Positions 1 through 6,087 of a DNA stretch of 13,744 nucleotides are shown one piece after another (within the stretch, counting starts at the first letter, position 1; every line of letters begins with the position of its first letter). Position numbers and translations under genes: made by a program. This stretch comes from JBKJZO01 sp046715235. Its GTDB lineage: Bacteria; Actinomycetota; Actinomycetes; BP-191. Below the pieces are notes generated by a model that did not search any database, had not been told where the DNA came from, and saw nothing but the letters and a program-made list of their open reading frames with translations. The stretch is from NCBI GenBank assembly GCA_046715235.1, contig JBKJZO010000061.1, positions 1-13,744 of the forward strand, given 5' to 3'.

Positions 1-1215
1 GTGTACAGCGAGGCCGGCCTGCCCGTGGCGACCACGGCGTGGGCGCACAGCCGGATCGCACCCGAGCGCCTCGATGCCGAGATCCGTTCGGCGCTCGCCA
101 AGGCCGAGATGCACCGAGCGATCACCGATGACGAAGCCCTCGCGCTGTTCCGCGCCGACGGCGATGCGCTCGATGCCCTGTGCCAGGTCGCCGACGGGCT
201 GCGGGCCGACGCTGTCGGCGATGACGTCACGTACGTCGTCAACCGCAACATCAACTTCACGAACGTCTGCTACGTGGGGTGCCGCTTCTGCGCGTTCGCG
301 CAGCGAGAGGTCGACGACGAGTCCTACACCCTCACTCTCACGGAGGTGGCAGACCGATCAGAGGAAGCGTGGAGCAAGGGCGCCACCGAGGTCTGCATGC
401 AAGGCGGCATCCACCCCGACCTGCCCGGCACGGCGTACTTCGATTTGGCCACCGAGGTGAAGCGGCGCGTCCCGGAAATGCACGTGCATGCGTTCAGCCC
501 GATGGAGGTGATGAACGGCGTCGCGCGCACCGGACTGTCGATCGAGGACTGGCTGACGAAGGCGCGCGAAGCCGGCGTCGACAGCCTGCCAGGCACCGCC
601 GCCGAGATCCTCGACGACGACGTCCGCTGGATCCTCACCAAGGGCAAACTGCCGACGGCGCAGTGGATCCAGGTCGTCACGACCGCGCATCGCATCGGCA
701 TCCCGACGACCAGCACGATGATGTACGGCCACGTCGACAGCCCCGCCCACTGGGTCGCGCACTTGCGCCTCATCGCCCGCATCCAGGACGAGACCGGCGG
801 GTTCACCGAGTTCGTGCCGCTGCCGTTCGTGCACCAGAACTCGCCGATCTACCTGGCTGGTGTCGCGCGGCCGGGCCCGACGACGGAGGAGAACCGGGCG
901 GTCCACGCGATGGCCCGCCTGTTGCTGCACGGCCGCATCGCCAACATCCAGGCCAGCTGGGTCAAACTCGGCGTCGACGGCGTACGCCAGGTGCTGCGGG
1001 GCGGCGTCAACGACCTTGGCGGCACCCTGATGGAGGAAACCATCAGCCGCATGGCCGGCTCCGAGCACGGCTCGCGCAAGTCGGTCGACGAGCTCGAAGG
1101 GATCGCAATCGGCATCGGACGGCCAGCAAAACAGCGCACGACGGCGTACGGCGACGTCGGCGCCGAGCGCCTCGCTGCGGCGCGTCGCGCGGTCACGGTG
1201 CTCCCGCTCGCCTAA
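1..1215 (+). CDS. fbiC: FbiC, C-terminal CofH-like radical SAM half (5' end cut by window)
   Basis: FbiC makes the deazaflavin chromophore FO of coenzyme F420 from tyrosine and 5-amino-6-ribitylamino-uracil. In actinobacteria it is one protein of about 850 residues with two radical SAM halves (CofG then CofH). The 404 visible residues match the CofH half: the cluster motif CX3CX2C is at C90, C94 and C97 inside NVCYVGCRFCAF, followed by EVCMQGGIHPDLPGT and, near the C terminus, GGVNDLGGTLMEETISRMAG. Reading is open to base 1, and the first residues look like the linker between halves, so the GTG at base 1 is probably an internal valine codon. The stop is TAA at 1213-1215. Family assignment is very secure. 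That the CofG half lies upstream is inferred from family architecture; a stand-alone CofH is the alternative. Confidence 0.93.
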   Translation: MYSEAGLPVATTAWAHSRIAPERLDAEIRSALAKAEMHRAITDDEALALFRADGDALDALCQVADGLRADAVGDDVTYVVNRNINFTNVCYVGCRFCAFAQREVDDESYTLTLTEVADRSEEAWSKGATEVCMQGGIHPDLPGTAYFDLATEVKRRVPEMHVHAFSPMEVMNGVARTGLSIEDWLTKAREAGVDSLPGTAAEILDDDVRWILTKGKLPTAQWIQVVTTAHRIGIPTTSTMMYGHVDSPAHWVAHLRLIARIQDETGGFTEFVPLPFVHQNSPIYLAGVARPGPTTEENRAVHAMARLLLHGRIANIQASWVKLGVDGVRQVLRGGVNDLGGTLMEETISRMAGSEHGSRKSVDELEGIAIGIGRPAKQRTTAYGDVGAERLAAARRAVTVLPLA

Positions 1216-1231
1216 CCTCGGCGGTGAATCA

Positions 1232-1251
1232 GGCCTGCCGCTACGGCGGCC
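1232..1251 (+). terminator. Possible hairpin terminator after fbiC
   Basis: In the 56-base gap after the fbiC stop, GGCC-T-GCCG (1232-1240) can pair with CGGCGGCC (1244-1251) across a CTA loop, giving eight G:C pairs with one bulged T. No T-run follows, so it is not a classic intrinsic terminator, although actinobacterial terminators often lack the tail. It may be a chance GC-rich hairpin. Confidence 0.25.
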
Positions 1252-1271
1252 CGAGCTCCAGGTGAGAGCTG

Positions 1272-2024
1272 ATGAGCAGACACCGCGCGGCCGACAACCC
1301 GCTGCACGCCGGACTCGCTGAGCGCATCGAGGAACTCGCCCGCAAGGCGGCCGTTGCCCGCGACGTTTCCCCTGAGCCGCAGCTCGCCGCCATGCACCAG
1401 CAGATCGAGCAGATCGCGGATGCCGTACGCCAGTCGATGGCGGTCATGGCCGAGTTCCAGCGCGTCACGGCGGAGCGGTACGCCGCGCAGTTCGCGCTGC
1501 TCGACGCGCAGGCCAGGCGCGCCGACAGCGCCGTTGCCACCGCGCAGGCCGCCCGGGACACGTTGCGCGAGACCGGCGCGGAACTGCTCGCGCAGGTGCA
1601 AGAGGCACGCAACGACTTCCACGGCAGCACCGGGATCCTCACCGGCGCGCAGGCGGTCCTCGAGGCCGGCGTACGCCGGGTGCAGACCAGCGGTGACGCT
1701 CTCGTCCGCTACCTCGACGACCGCGACGTCGCTCTCGAAGCCGAGCGCGACCGGATCCTGCGCGACGTACTCGAGGACTTCGCCTCGTCGCTGAACGCCC
1801 GCGAACGTCGGGGCATCGCCAAGCGGCTTGTCGGCGTCGTCGACCGGCGGCGCGACGCCCGCGACGCGACCCGGTGGCGGCGCGAGCATGGTGTCGAACC
1901 GGGCCAGCCGCCGCTGGACCTGACCACGCGCAGCGATCGGGTAGCTCAAGCCGGTGGCGCGCGTCCTGGCGTGATCGACCTCGACGCGGCGGCCCAGCAA
2001 CGGCGAACGACGCCGCGCCGGTAG
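1272..2024 (+). CDS. Unrecognised coiled-coil protein, 250 aa
   Basis: I do not recognise a named family. The ATG at 1272 follows GGTGAG (1261-1266) at about 5 bases, a reasonable ribosome site, and third-position G/C bias is strong throughout, which supports it over the antisense ORF. Residues about 10-170 are almost free of proline and glycine and rich in A, E, Q and R with heptad-like spacing, as in a long helical coiled coil (for example QQIEQIADAVRQSMAVMAEF). About 60 C-terminal residues are Arg/Ala/Asp-rich, contain prolines and look disordered. There is no signal peptide, membrane segment or cysteine. It sits between fbiC and the whiB control region with no overlap on either side, so a function cannot be read from an operon. 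A structural or scaffolding role is possible but unsupported. Confidence 0.75.
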   Translation: MSRHRAADNPLHAGLAERIEELARKAAVARDVSPEPQLAAMHQQIEQIADAVRQSMAVMAEFQRVTAERYAAQFALLDAQARRADSAVATAQAARDTLRETGAELLAQVQEARNDFHGSTGILTGAQAVLEAGVRRVQTSGDALVRYLDDRDVALEAERDRILRDVLEDFASSLNARERRGIAKRLVGVVDRRRDARDATRWRREHGVEPGQPPLDLTTRSDRVAQAGGARPGVIDLDAAAQQRRTTPRR

Positions 2025-2059
2025 CGCAGAGCTATCGCCCGGTGACGGAAAGATTGCCC

Positions 2060-2128
2060 GTTAGCACACCCATCTGACAACGCCAGCTCTTGACGCGGCG
2101 TGTCTCACAGGTCTGTAATCACACCCAT
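2060..2128 (+). repeat. Two copies of a 14-bp direct repeat in the whiB promoter region
   Basis: GTTAGCACACCCAT (2060-2073) and GTAATCACACCCAT (2115-2128) match at 12 of 14 positions, including an identical core CACACCCAT, and lie 55 bp apart (close to five helical turns). The second copy spans the end of the proposed -10, the predicted transcription start and the ATG at 2127. The first lies just upstream of the proposed -35. This arrangement suggests a repressor or activator operator, but no specific regulator can be named. Confidence 0.45.
2090..2119 (+). promoter_or_regulatory. Probable whiB promoter (-35 TTGACG, -10 TGTAAT)
   Basis: TTGACG at 2090-2095 and TGTAAT at 2114-2119 are separated by 18 bp and match the principal-sigma consensus at 5 of 6 positions each. 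This is the best promoter I see in the window. Start of transcription is predicted at or next to A2127, leaving a leader of about 143 bases before the whiB start codon. Confidence 0.6.
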
Positions 2129-2273
2129 GTTATTCGCGCCCCCGCTCCGGCTTCCCCCGGGTGATTCCTGCGCGCCATTACTGGCCGTCCCCGCGGACGG
2201 CCATCGACGTCCTGTGCAGCCGTTCGCGTCTTCGACGCAGGTGCGGCCGCCCCAGGTCGAGGAGACGTCGTGA
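2127..2273 (+). CDS. Candidate leaderless upstream ORF (48 codons) coupled to whiB
   Basis: An ATG at 2127 lies exactly 7 bases after the -10 hexamer TGTAAT (2114-2119), so the transcript may begin at this ATG. The frame stays open for 48 codons, starts MLFAPPLRLPPG, ends in QVEETS, and stops with TGA at 2271-2273, overlapping the whiB GTG in the four bases GTGA. Codons 2 and 18 are TTA. I find only one other TTA (in the cation transporter) among about 4,300 codons of the other genes here. Third-position GC is about 77%, and higher in the last 20 codons. The peptide matches no family I know and is proline-rich. It could be a regulatory leader peptide or an untranslated stretch that is open by chance in GC-rich DNA. 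Confidence 0.35.
   Translation: MLFAPPLRLPPGDSCAPLLAVPADGHRRPVQPFASSTQVRPPQVEETS
2182..2203 (+). promoter_or_regulatory. Perfect 9-bp hairpin in the whiB leader
   Basis: TGGCCGTCC (2182-2190) and GGACGGCCA (2195-2203) are perfect complements around the loop CCGC. The hairpin begins one base after the second TTA codon (2178-2180) of the candidate leader ORF. Just after it, CGACGTC (2205-2211) is complementary to GACGTCG (2264-2270), which includes the spacer and the first base of the whiB start codon. No T-run follows, so any control is more likely at translation or by Rho than by intrinsic termination. Confidence 0.45.
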
Positions 2274-2545
2274 CTCTCATCATGAGCGAGCTGACCGAGA
2301 CCGCCGACGATCCGGGTTTGCCGGAGGAGCTGTCGTGGCAGGAAAACGCGCTGTGCGCCCAAACCGACCCGGAAGCGTTCTTTCCGGAAAAGGGTGGCTC
2401 CACCCGTGAGGCCAAGCGCATCTGCGTCGGCTGCGAGGTGCGGACCGAGTGCCTCGAGTACGCACTGGCGAACGACGAGCGCTTCGGCATCTGGGGCGGG
2501 CTCTCCGAGCGCGAGCGCCGCCGTCTCAAGCGCCAGGCGAGCTGA
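2270..2545 (+). CDS. whiB: WhiB-family iron-sulfur transcription factor (WhiB/WhmD/WhiB2 type)
   Basis: WhiB-like proteins bind a redox- and NO-sensitive 4Fe-4S cluster and act with the principal sigma factor. The WhiB/WhmD/WhiB2 subgroup controls sporulation septation or cell division. The 91 residues show the four cluster cysteines C29, C52, C55 and C61 (spacing C-X22-C-X2-C-X5-C), the turn GIWGG at 73-77, and the basic tail SERERRRLKRQ that contacts DNA. The segment ALCAQTDPEAFFPEKGGS is highly typical of the WhiB/WhmD subgroup. GTG 2270 is chosen because GAGGAG (2259-2264) sits 5 bases upstream; an ATG at 2282 would be 17 bases away. The gene is probably expressed from the promoter at 2090-2119 through a long leader. 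Subgroup assignment is from memory of the family and is fairly secure. Confidence 0.95.
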   Translation: MTLIMSELTETADDPGLPEELSWQENALCAQTDPEAFFPEKGGSTREAKRICVGCEVRTECLEYALANDERFGIWGGLSERERRRLKRQAS

Positions 2546-2588
2546 CGGTACGCCGGACTGCCGGCCCGTGGGCCAGCCCGCGGCGGCG

Positions 2589-2594
2589 TAGGCT
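2589..2594 (+). promoter_or_regulatory. Weak candidate -10 (TAGGCT) upstream of the glycosyltransferase
   Basis: TAGGCT fits the actinobacterial TANNNT -10 pattern in the 161-base gap between whiB and the glycosyltransferase. There is no convincing -35 at 17-18 bp upstream. If used, the message would start near 2601 and carry both hairpins at 2626-2685 in its leader. Confidence 0.22.
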
Positions 2595-2625
2595 GACCTA
2601 TCGCGAGCGGGGGAGCAGGCGCGCG

Positions 2626-2642
2626 CGCCGCGTCTTGCGGCG
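2626..2642 (+). other. Hairpin 1 in the whiB-glycosyltransferase gap
   Basis: CGCCGC (2626-2631) pairs with GCGGCG (2637-2642) around a GTCTT loop. No T-tail follows. It could be part of a tail-less whiB terminator or of a leader for the downstream gene. Confidence 0.25.
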
Positions 2643-2662
2643 AACTAATCGGTTGACCTCCA

Positions 2663-2685
2663 CGGCGGTGCGCTCAGCACCGCCG
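2663..2685 (+). terminator. Strong hairpin 2 between whiB and the glycosyltransferase
   Basis: CGGCGGTGC (2663-2671) and GCACCGCCG (2677-2685) form a perfect 9-bp stem with a 5-base loop, ending 21 bases before the glycosyltransferase ATG. It lacks a T-run. It may end whiB transcripts (tail-less type) or hinder initiation of the next gene, whose own ribosome site is poor. Confidence 0.4.
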
Positions 2686-2706
2686 GCGGACTGACTCGGA
2701 CGGTTG

Positions 2707-5700
2707 ATGTCTCCCCAGGCTGCGCGGCAGATCCTTCCGCAGCACCGCGTAACGGCGATCCTGGTCGCTCACGACGGCGTCCGGTGGCTGCCCGAGGTGC
2801 TCGCCGCGATCGTCGGCCAGATCCGGCCTGCAGACCTGCTCATCGCCGTCGACACCGGCAGCGTCGATGCCACCAGGGCGCTGCTCGCGGAGGAGATCCA
2901 CCAAGACGACATCGTCACCATCGGCCGCAACACGGGCTTCGGCGCCGCGGTGGCCGCCGGAGTCGCTCATATCGGCAACCTCGGGCCACTGCCCGCACCA
3001 CAGCCCCACCGGCCGTTTCCGCTGCGCGCTGAGGAGTTGTTCGAGGACGAGGATGACGGCGGCGACGGCTTCGAGACCTACGGTCCGTACGACATCAGAT
3101 ACGACAGCAGGCATGACGGCGAGGAGGACGACGAGCCCGCCGACGATGAGTTCGACGACCTGCCCGAACCGACCGATGGCGCCGACTGGATTTGGCTGCT
3201 GCATGACGACGTCGCGCCGGAGCCGGACGCGCTGCTACGGCTGATCGAGCTCGCCGAGTCGTCGCCAACGGCCGCGGTGGTCGGTCCGAAGGTGCGCGAC
3301 TGGGACGACCCGCGGCTGCTCGTCGAGGTCGGGCTGACGATCGACCATTCGGGGCGCAAGGAGACCGGGCTCGAGGGCAGCGAGTTCGACCAGGGTCAGC
3401 ACGACGCCGTACGCGACGTGCTCGCGGTCGGCAGTGCGGCGATGCTGGTACGGCGGGACGTGTGGGACGAGCTCGGCGGGTTCGACCCGCGGTTGCCGAT
3501 TTTCCGCGACGACATCGACTTCGGCTGGCGGGCCAATGCCGCCGGCCATCGCGTCGTCGTCGCGCCGGCGTCGCGGGTCAGGCATGCGCGGGCGTCGTCG
3601 ACCGGTCGCCGCCGGATCCGCTGCGCCGTCGGCCGGGCGAGCGAGCTCGACCGCAGGCACTCGTTGGCCGTGACGCTGGCCAACGTCTCGGCGCTGAGCC
3701 TTGTGTGGAACATCCCGCGCCTGTTGGTCGGAGCGCTGTTGCGGACCGCGGGTTTCCTACTGACGCGCCAGGTGCACGCGGCGACCGACGAGCTGCGCGC
3801 GATCGGCTGGAACCTGCGCCACGTGCCTTCCCTGATTCGGGCGAGGACGAGGCGGCTGACGACCCGCAAGGTCAAGGACCGCGAGTTTCGGCAGTTGTTC
3901 GCGGGCCGGGCCGCGCGGCTGCGCGGCTACCTCGAGGCGGCCGGCGACTGGCTGACCGGTGGCGCGGCCGAGCCCGGGCTGGCGACCGGAGGCGACGACG
4001 ACGACGTCACGGCTCCCAGCGACGAGATCGCCGTTGCATCCCGCGGCTCGCGCGCGCTCGCCGTACTCCGGCGGCCGCCGGTGCTGCTGGCTCTCGCGCT
4101 GGTCTCGGTTTCGCTGATCGCGGCGCGCGGGCTGTTCGGCAGCGGGTCGCTCGTCAGCTCCCTGCTGCTCCCCCCGCCGGACAGCGCCGCAGACCTGTGG
4201 TCCGTGTACGCGGCGCCGGTTCACGACGTCGGCAGCGGCTCCGCGGCCGCAGCGCCGCCGTGGATCGCGCTGTTCGCCGCCGCCGCGTCGGCGTTGTTCG
4301 GCAAGCCCTGGCTCGCCGTCGACATTGCATTGTTGCTGTGCGTGCCGCTCGCGGCGTTGTCGGCCTACTTCGCGGTACGCCGGGCGACCGGCTCGCTCGC
4401 TCTGCGCATCTGGGCGGCGGTTGCCTACGCCACTCTGCCGGCGGTGACTGGCGCCGTCGCCGGAGGTCGCCTCGACGTCGCGGTTGCCGCGGTCGTTCTC
4501 CCACTGATTGCGTCGTCGGCGTACCGCGCGATTTCTGTCGACCCGGCTGTCGGCGGCTGGCGGCACGCGTTCGTCGCAGGTCTCGCACTCGCGGTCGGTG
4601 CGGCGTTCGTGCCGCAGCTGTGGTTGCTCGCCGCCATGGTGATGCTCGGCGGCGTCGGTTTTCTGGCCGTGCGCGAGGGTGAGGCGGCGCGCGCAGTCAG
4701 CGTACGGCGGCTGCTCGCGGCCCTGAGTGTGCTTGCCACGGCGTTCGCGGTGCTCATGCCATGGTCGCTGCGATTCGCCTCGACGCCCGGCGTGCTGCTT
4801 CGCGGGCTGACGCCCGAGCCGCCGGTGCTGCCACTGCGCGCGGTCAACGCGGTTCTCCTGCGCCCCGGTGGCGAGGCGATGCCCCCGCGGGTGCTGCCGT
4901 TCGTGTTGCTTCTCGCCGCCGTACCCGCGCTCCTTCGCTCCGACCCCAAGCGCCGCGCCGCGGCTCTCGCCTGCTGGATCGTCGCGGTTGCGGCGATGGC
5001 GTTCGCGGTCATCGCGACACGGGCCGAGTCCGTCGCCGGCTGGCCCGGCCCCGCGCTGCTGGTGGCGGGAGGCGCGATCATCACGGCCGCCGTCATCGGC
5101 GCGAGCGGCGGGCACAGATTGCTAGGGCGCGTCAGTTTCGGCTGGCGACAGCCGACTGCCTTGCTCATCGGGGCACTCGCGCTGATCGGGCCGCTGCTGG
5201 CGCTGGGCACGTGGACGATGCGCGGCGCGGCCCGGCCCCTGGGTCGGCACACCGTCGTCTCGCTCCCGCAGTACGTCGTCGCGCAGGGGGAGCAGCAGGA
5301 CGGACTGCGGGCGCTGTGGCTGCGACCGGCACCCACTCCGGAGAACTTGCGCTACAGCGTGACGAGTCTCGACGGGGGCACTGTGGGCGACGACCAGCTG
5401 CTGCCTCGGTCAAGCGTGCGGACCCGGCTCGACGTCGTCGTGGCCGACCTGGCGGCTCGCCGCGGCAGCGACGCGGGGCAGGCGTTGTCGACGTACGGCG
5501 TGCGGTTCGTCGTGGTGCGCGCACCCGCCCCGCCGGCCCTGGCGGCCACCCTCGACGCGCAGCCGGCCCTGACCCGCGAGCGCGCGGACGAACGCGCGGG
5601 CGTGCAGATGTGGCGGGTCCTTGCGCCGACTGGGCGTGTGCTCCTGCTCGAGCCGGGTGCGGCGGAGGAGTCTCAGCTGCTGCGCGCGCCGTCTTTGGGG

Positions 5701-6087
5701 ACGCTGCGCAACAGCCCGCCTCGGGTGCTCCCGGCCGATCCCAGGACCGGCCAGATCGTCGTACCGCCGGGCCGGCCGGGACGGCTGCTCGTCGTCAGCG
5801 AGGACGCCAGCGGCCCATGGCAGGTCACCACGACGGCGGCTGTTCAGCCGGCGCGAGCCTGGGGCTGGGCCCGCGCAGTCCGCGTGCCGTCCTCAGGCGC
5901 GACGGTGACGGTCGCACCCGACGGGTCCACCCGGCGTAGCGCGCTATTCATCCAGGGAGCGCTGCTGTTGCTCGCGCTCATTCTCGCGGCGCCCAACGTC
6001 CGGCGCGCGGAGGAGGAGACCGCCGAAGGGGTCGTCGAGGACGACAAGCCACATGCGGTCGAAGACCTCTCGGGTGTGCCGGCGTGA
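2707..6087 (+). CDS. Large multi-domain membrane GT2-family glycosyltransferase, 1126 aa
   Basis: The N-terminal part (about 12-300) is a GT-A fold family 2 glycosyltransferase of the rhamnosyl/galactofuranosyl-like type. It has a nucleotide-binding start with D49 in AVDTGS, a metal-binding HDDV at 166-169, and FRDDIDFGWR from 266. The donor sugar cannot be read from sequence. Residues about 109-160 are an acidic insert, roughly half Asp/Glu, splitting the catalytic domain. A hydrophobic stretch lies near 320-355. About ten membrane helices follow between 458 and 840, then an outside domain (about 840-1075), a last helix near 1080-1098 and an acidic cytoplasmic tail. It probably assembles an envelope glycan at the membrane. 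ATG 2707 is preferred to the adjacent TTG 2704; neither has a good ribosome site. Its stop overlaps the DUF5719 start by 4 bases, so the two are translationally coupled. The GT2 domain is secure, the acceptor unknown. Confidence 0.92.
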   Translation: MSPQAARQILPQHRVTAILVAHDGVRWLPEVLAAIVGQIRPADLLIAVDTGSVDATRALLAEEIHQDDIVTIGRNTGFGAAVAAGVAHIGNLGPLPAPQPHRPFPLRAEELFEDEDDGGDGFETYGPYDIRYDSRHDGEEDDEPADDEFDDLPEPTDGADWIWLLHDDVAPEPDALLRLIELAESSPTAAVVGPKVRDWDDPRLLVEVGLTIDHSGRKETGLEGSEFDQGQHDAVRDVLAVGSAAMLVRRDVWDELGGFDPRLPIFRDDIDFGWRANAAGHRVVVAPASRVRHARASSTGRRRIRCAVGRASELDRRHSLAVTLANVSALSLVWNIPRLLVGALLRTAGFLLTRQVHAATDELRAIGWNLRHVPSLIRARTRRLTTRKVKDREFRQLFAGRAARLRGYLEAAGDWLTGGAAEPGLATGGDDDDVTAPSDEIAVASRGSRALAVLRRPPVLLALALVSVSLIAARGLFGSGSLVSSLLLPPPDSAADLWSVYAAPVHDVGSGSAAAAPPWIALFAAAASALFGKPWLAVDIALLLCVPLAALSAYFAVRRATGSLALRIWAAVAYATLPAVTGAVAGGRLDVAVAAVVLPLIASSAYRAISVDPAVGGWRHAFVAGLALAVGAAFVPQLWLLAAMVMLGGVGFLAVREGEAARAVSVRRLLAALSVLATAFAVLMPWSLRFASTPGVLLRGLTPEPPVLPLRAVNAVLLRPGGEAMPPRVLPFVLLLAAVPALLRSDPKRRAAALACWIVAVAAMAFAVIATRAESVAGWPGPALLVAGGAIITAAVIGASGGHRLLGRVSFGWRQPTALLIGALALIGPLLALGTWTMRGAARPLGRHTVVSLPQYVVAQGEQQDGLRALWLRPAPTPENLRYSVTSLDGGTVGDDQLLPRSSVRTRLDVVVADLAARRGSDAGQALSTYGVRFVVVRAPAPPALAATLDAQPALTRERADERAGVQMWRVLAPTGRVLLLEPGAAEESQLLRAPSLGTLRNSPPRVLPADPRTGQIVVPPGRPGRLLVVSEDASGPWQVTTTAAVQPARAWGWARAVRVPSSGATVTVAPDGSTRRSALFIQGALLLLALILAAPNVRRAEEETAEGVVEDDKPHAVEDLSGVPA

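Noticed and set aside
1..3. GTG at base 1 as the true start of a stand-alone cofH
   Set aside because: The frame is open to the edge and the first residues resemble the FbiC inter-domain linker, so truncation by the window is more likely.
1212..2000. 262-codon minus-strand frame opposite the coiled-coil gene
   Set aside because: The plus frame has a ribosome site and consistent third-position G/C; the minus frame lacks both and has no recognisable features.
2101..2128. CRP/GlxR-type palindrome in the whiB promoter
   Set aside because: TCACA-like half-sites occur, but no TGTGA-N6-TCACA arrangement with correct spacing is present.
3757..5115. 452-codon open frame on the minus strand
   Set aside because: Arg/Gly/Gln-rich low-complexity translation opposite the membrane part of the glycosyltransferase; a GC-driven shadow.
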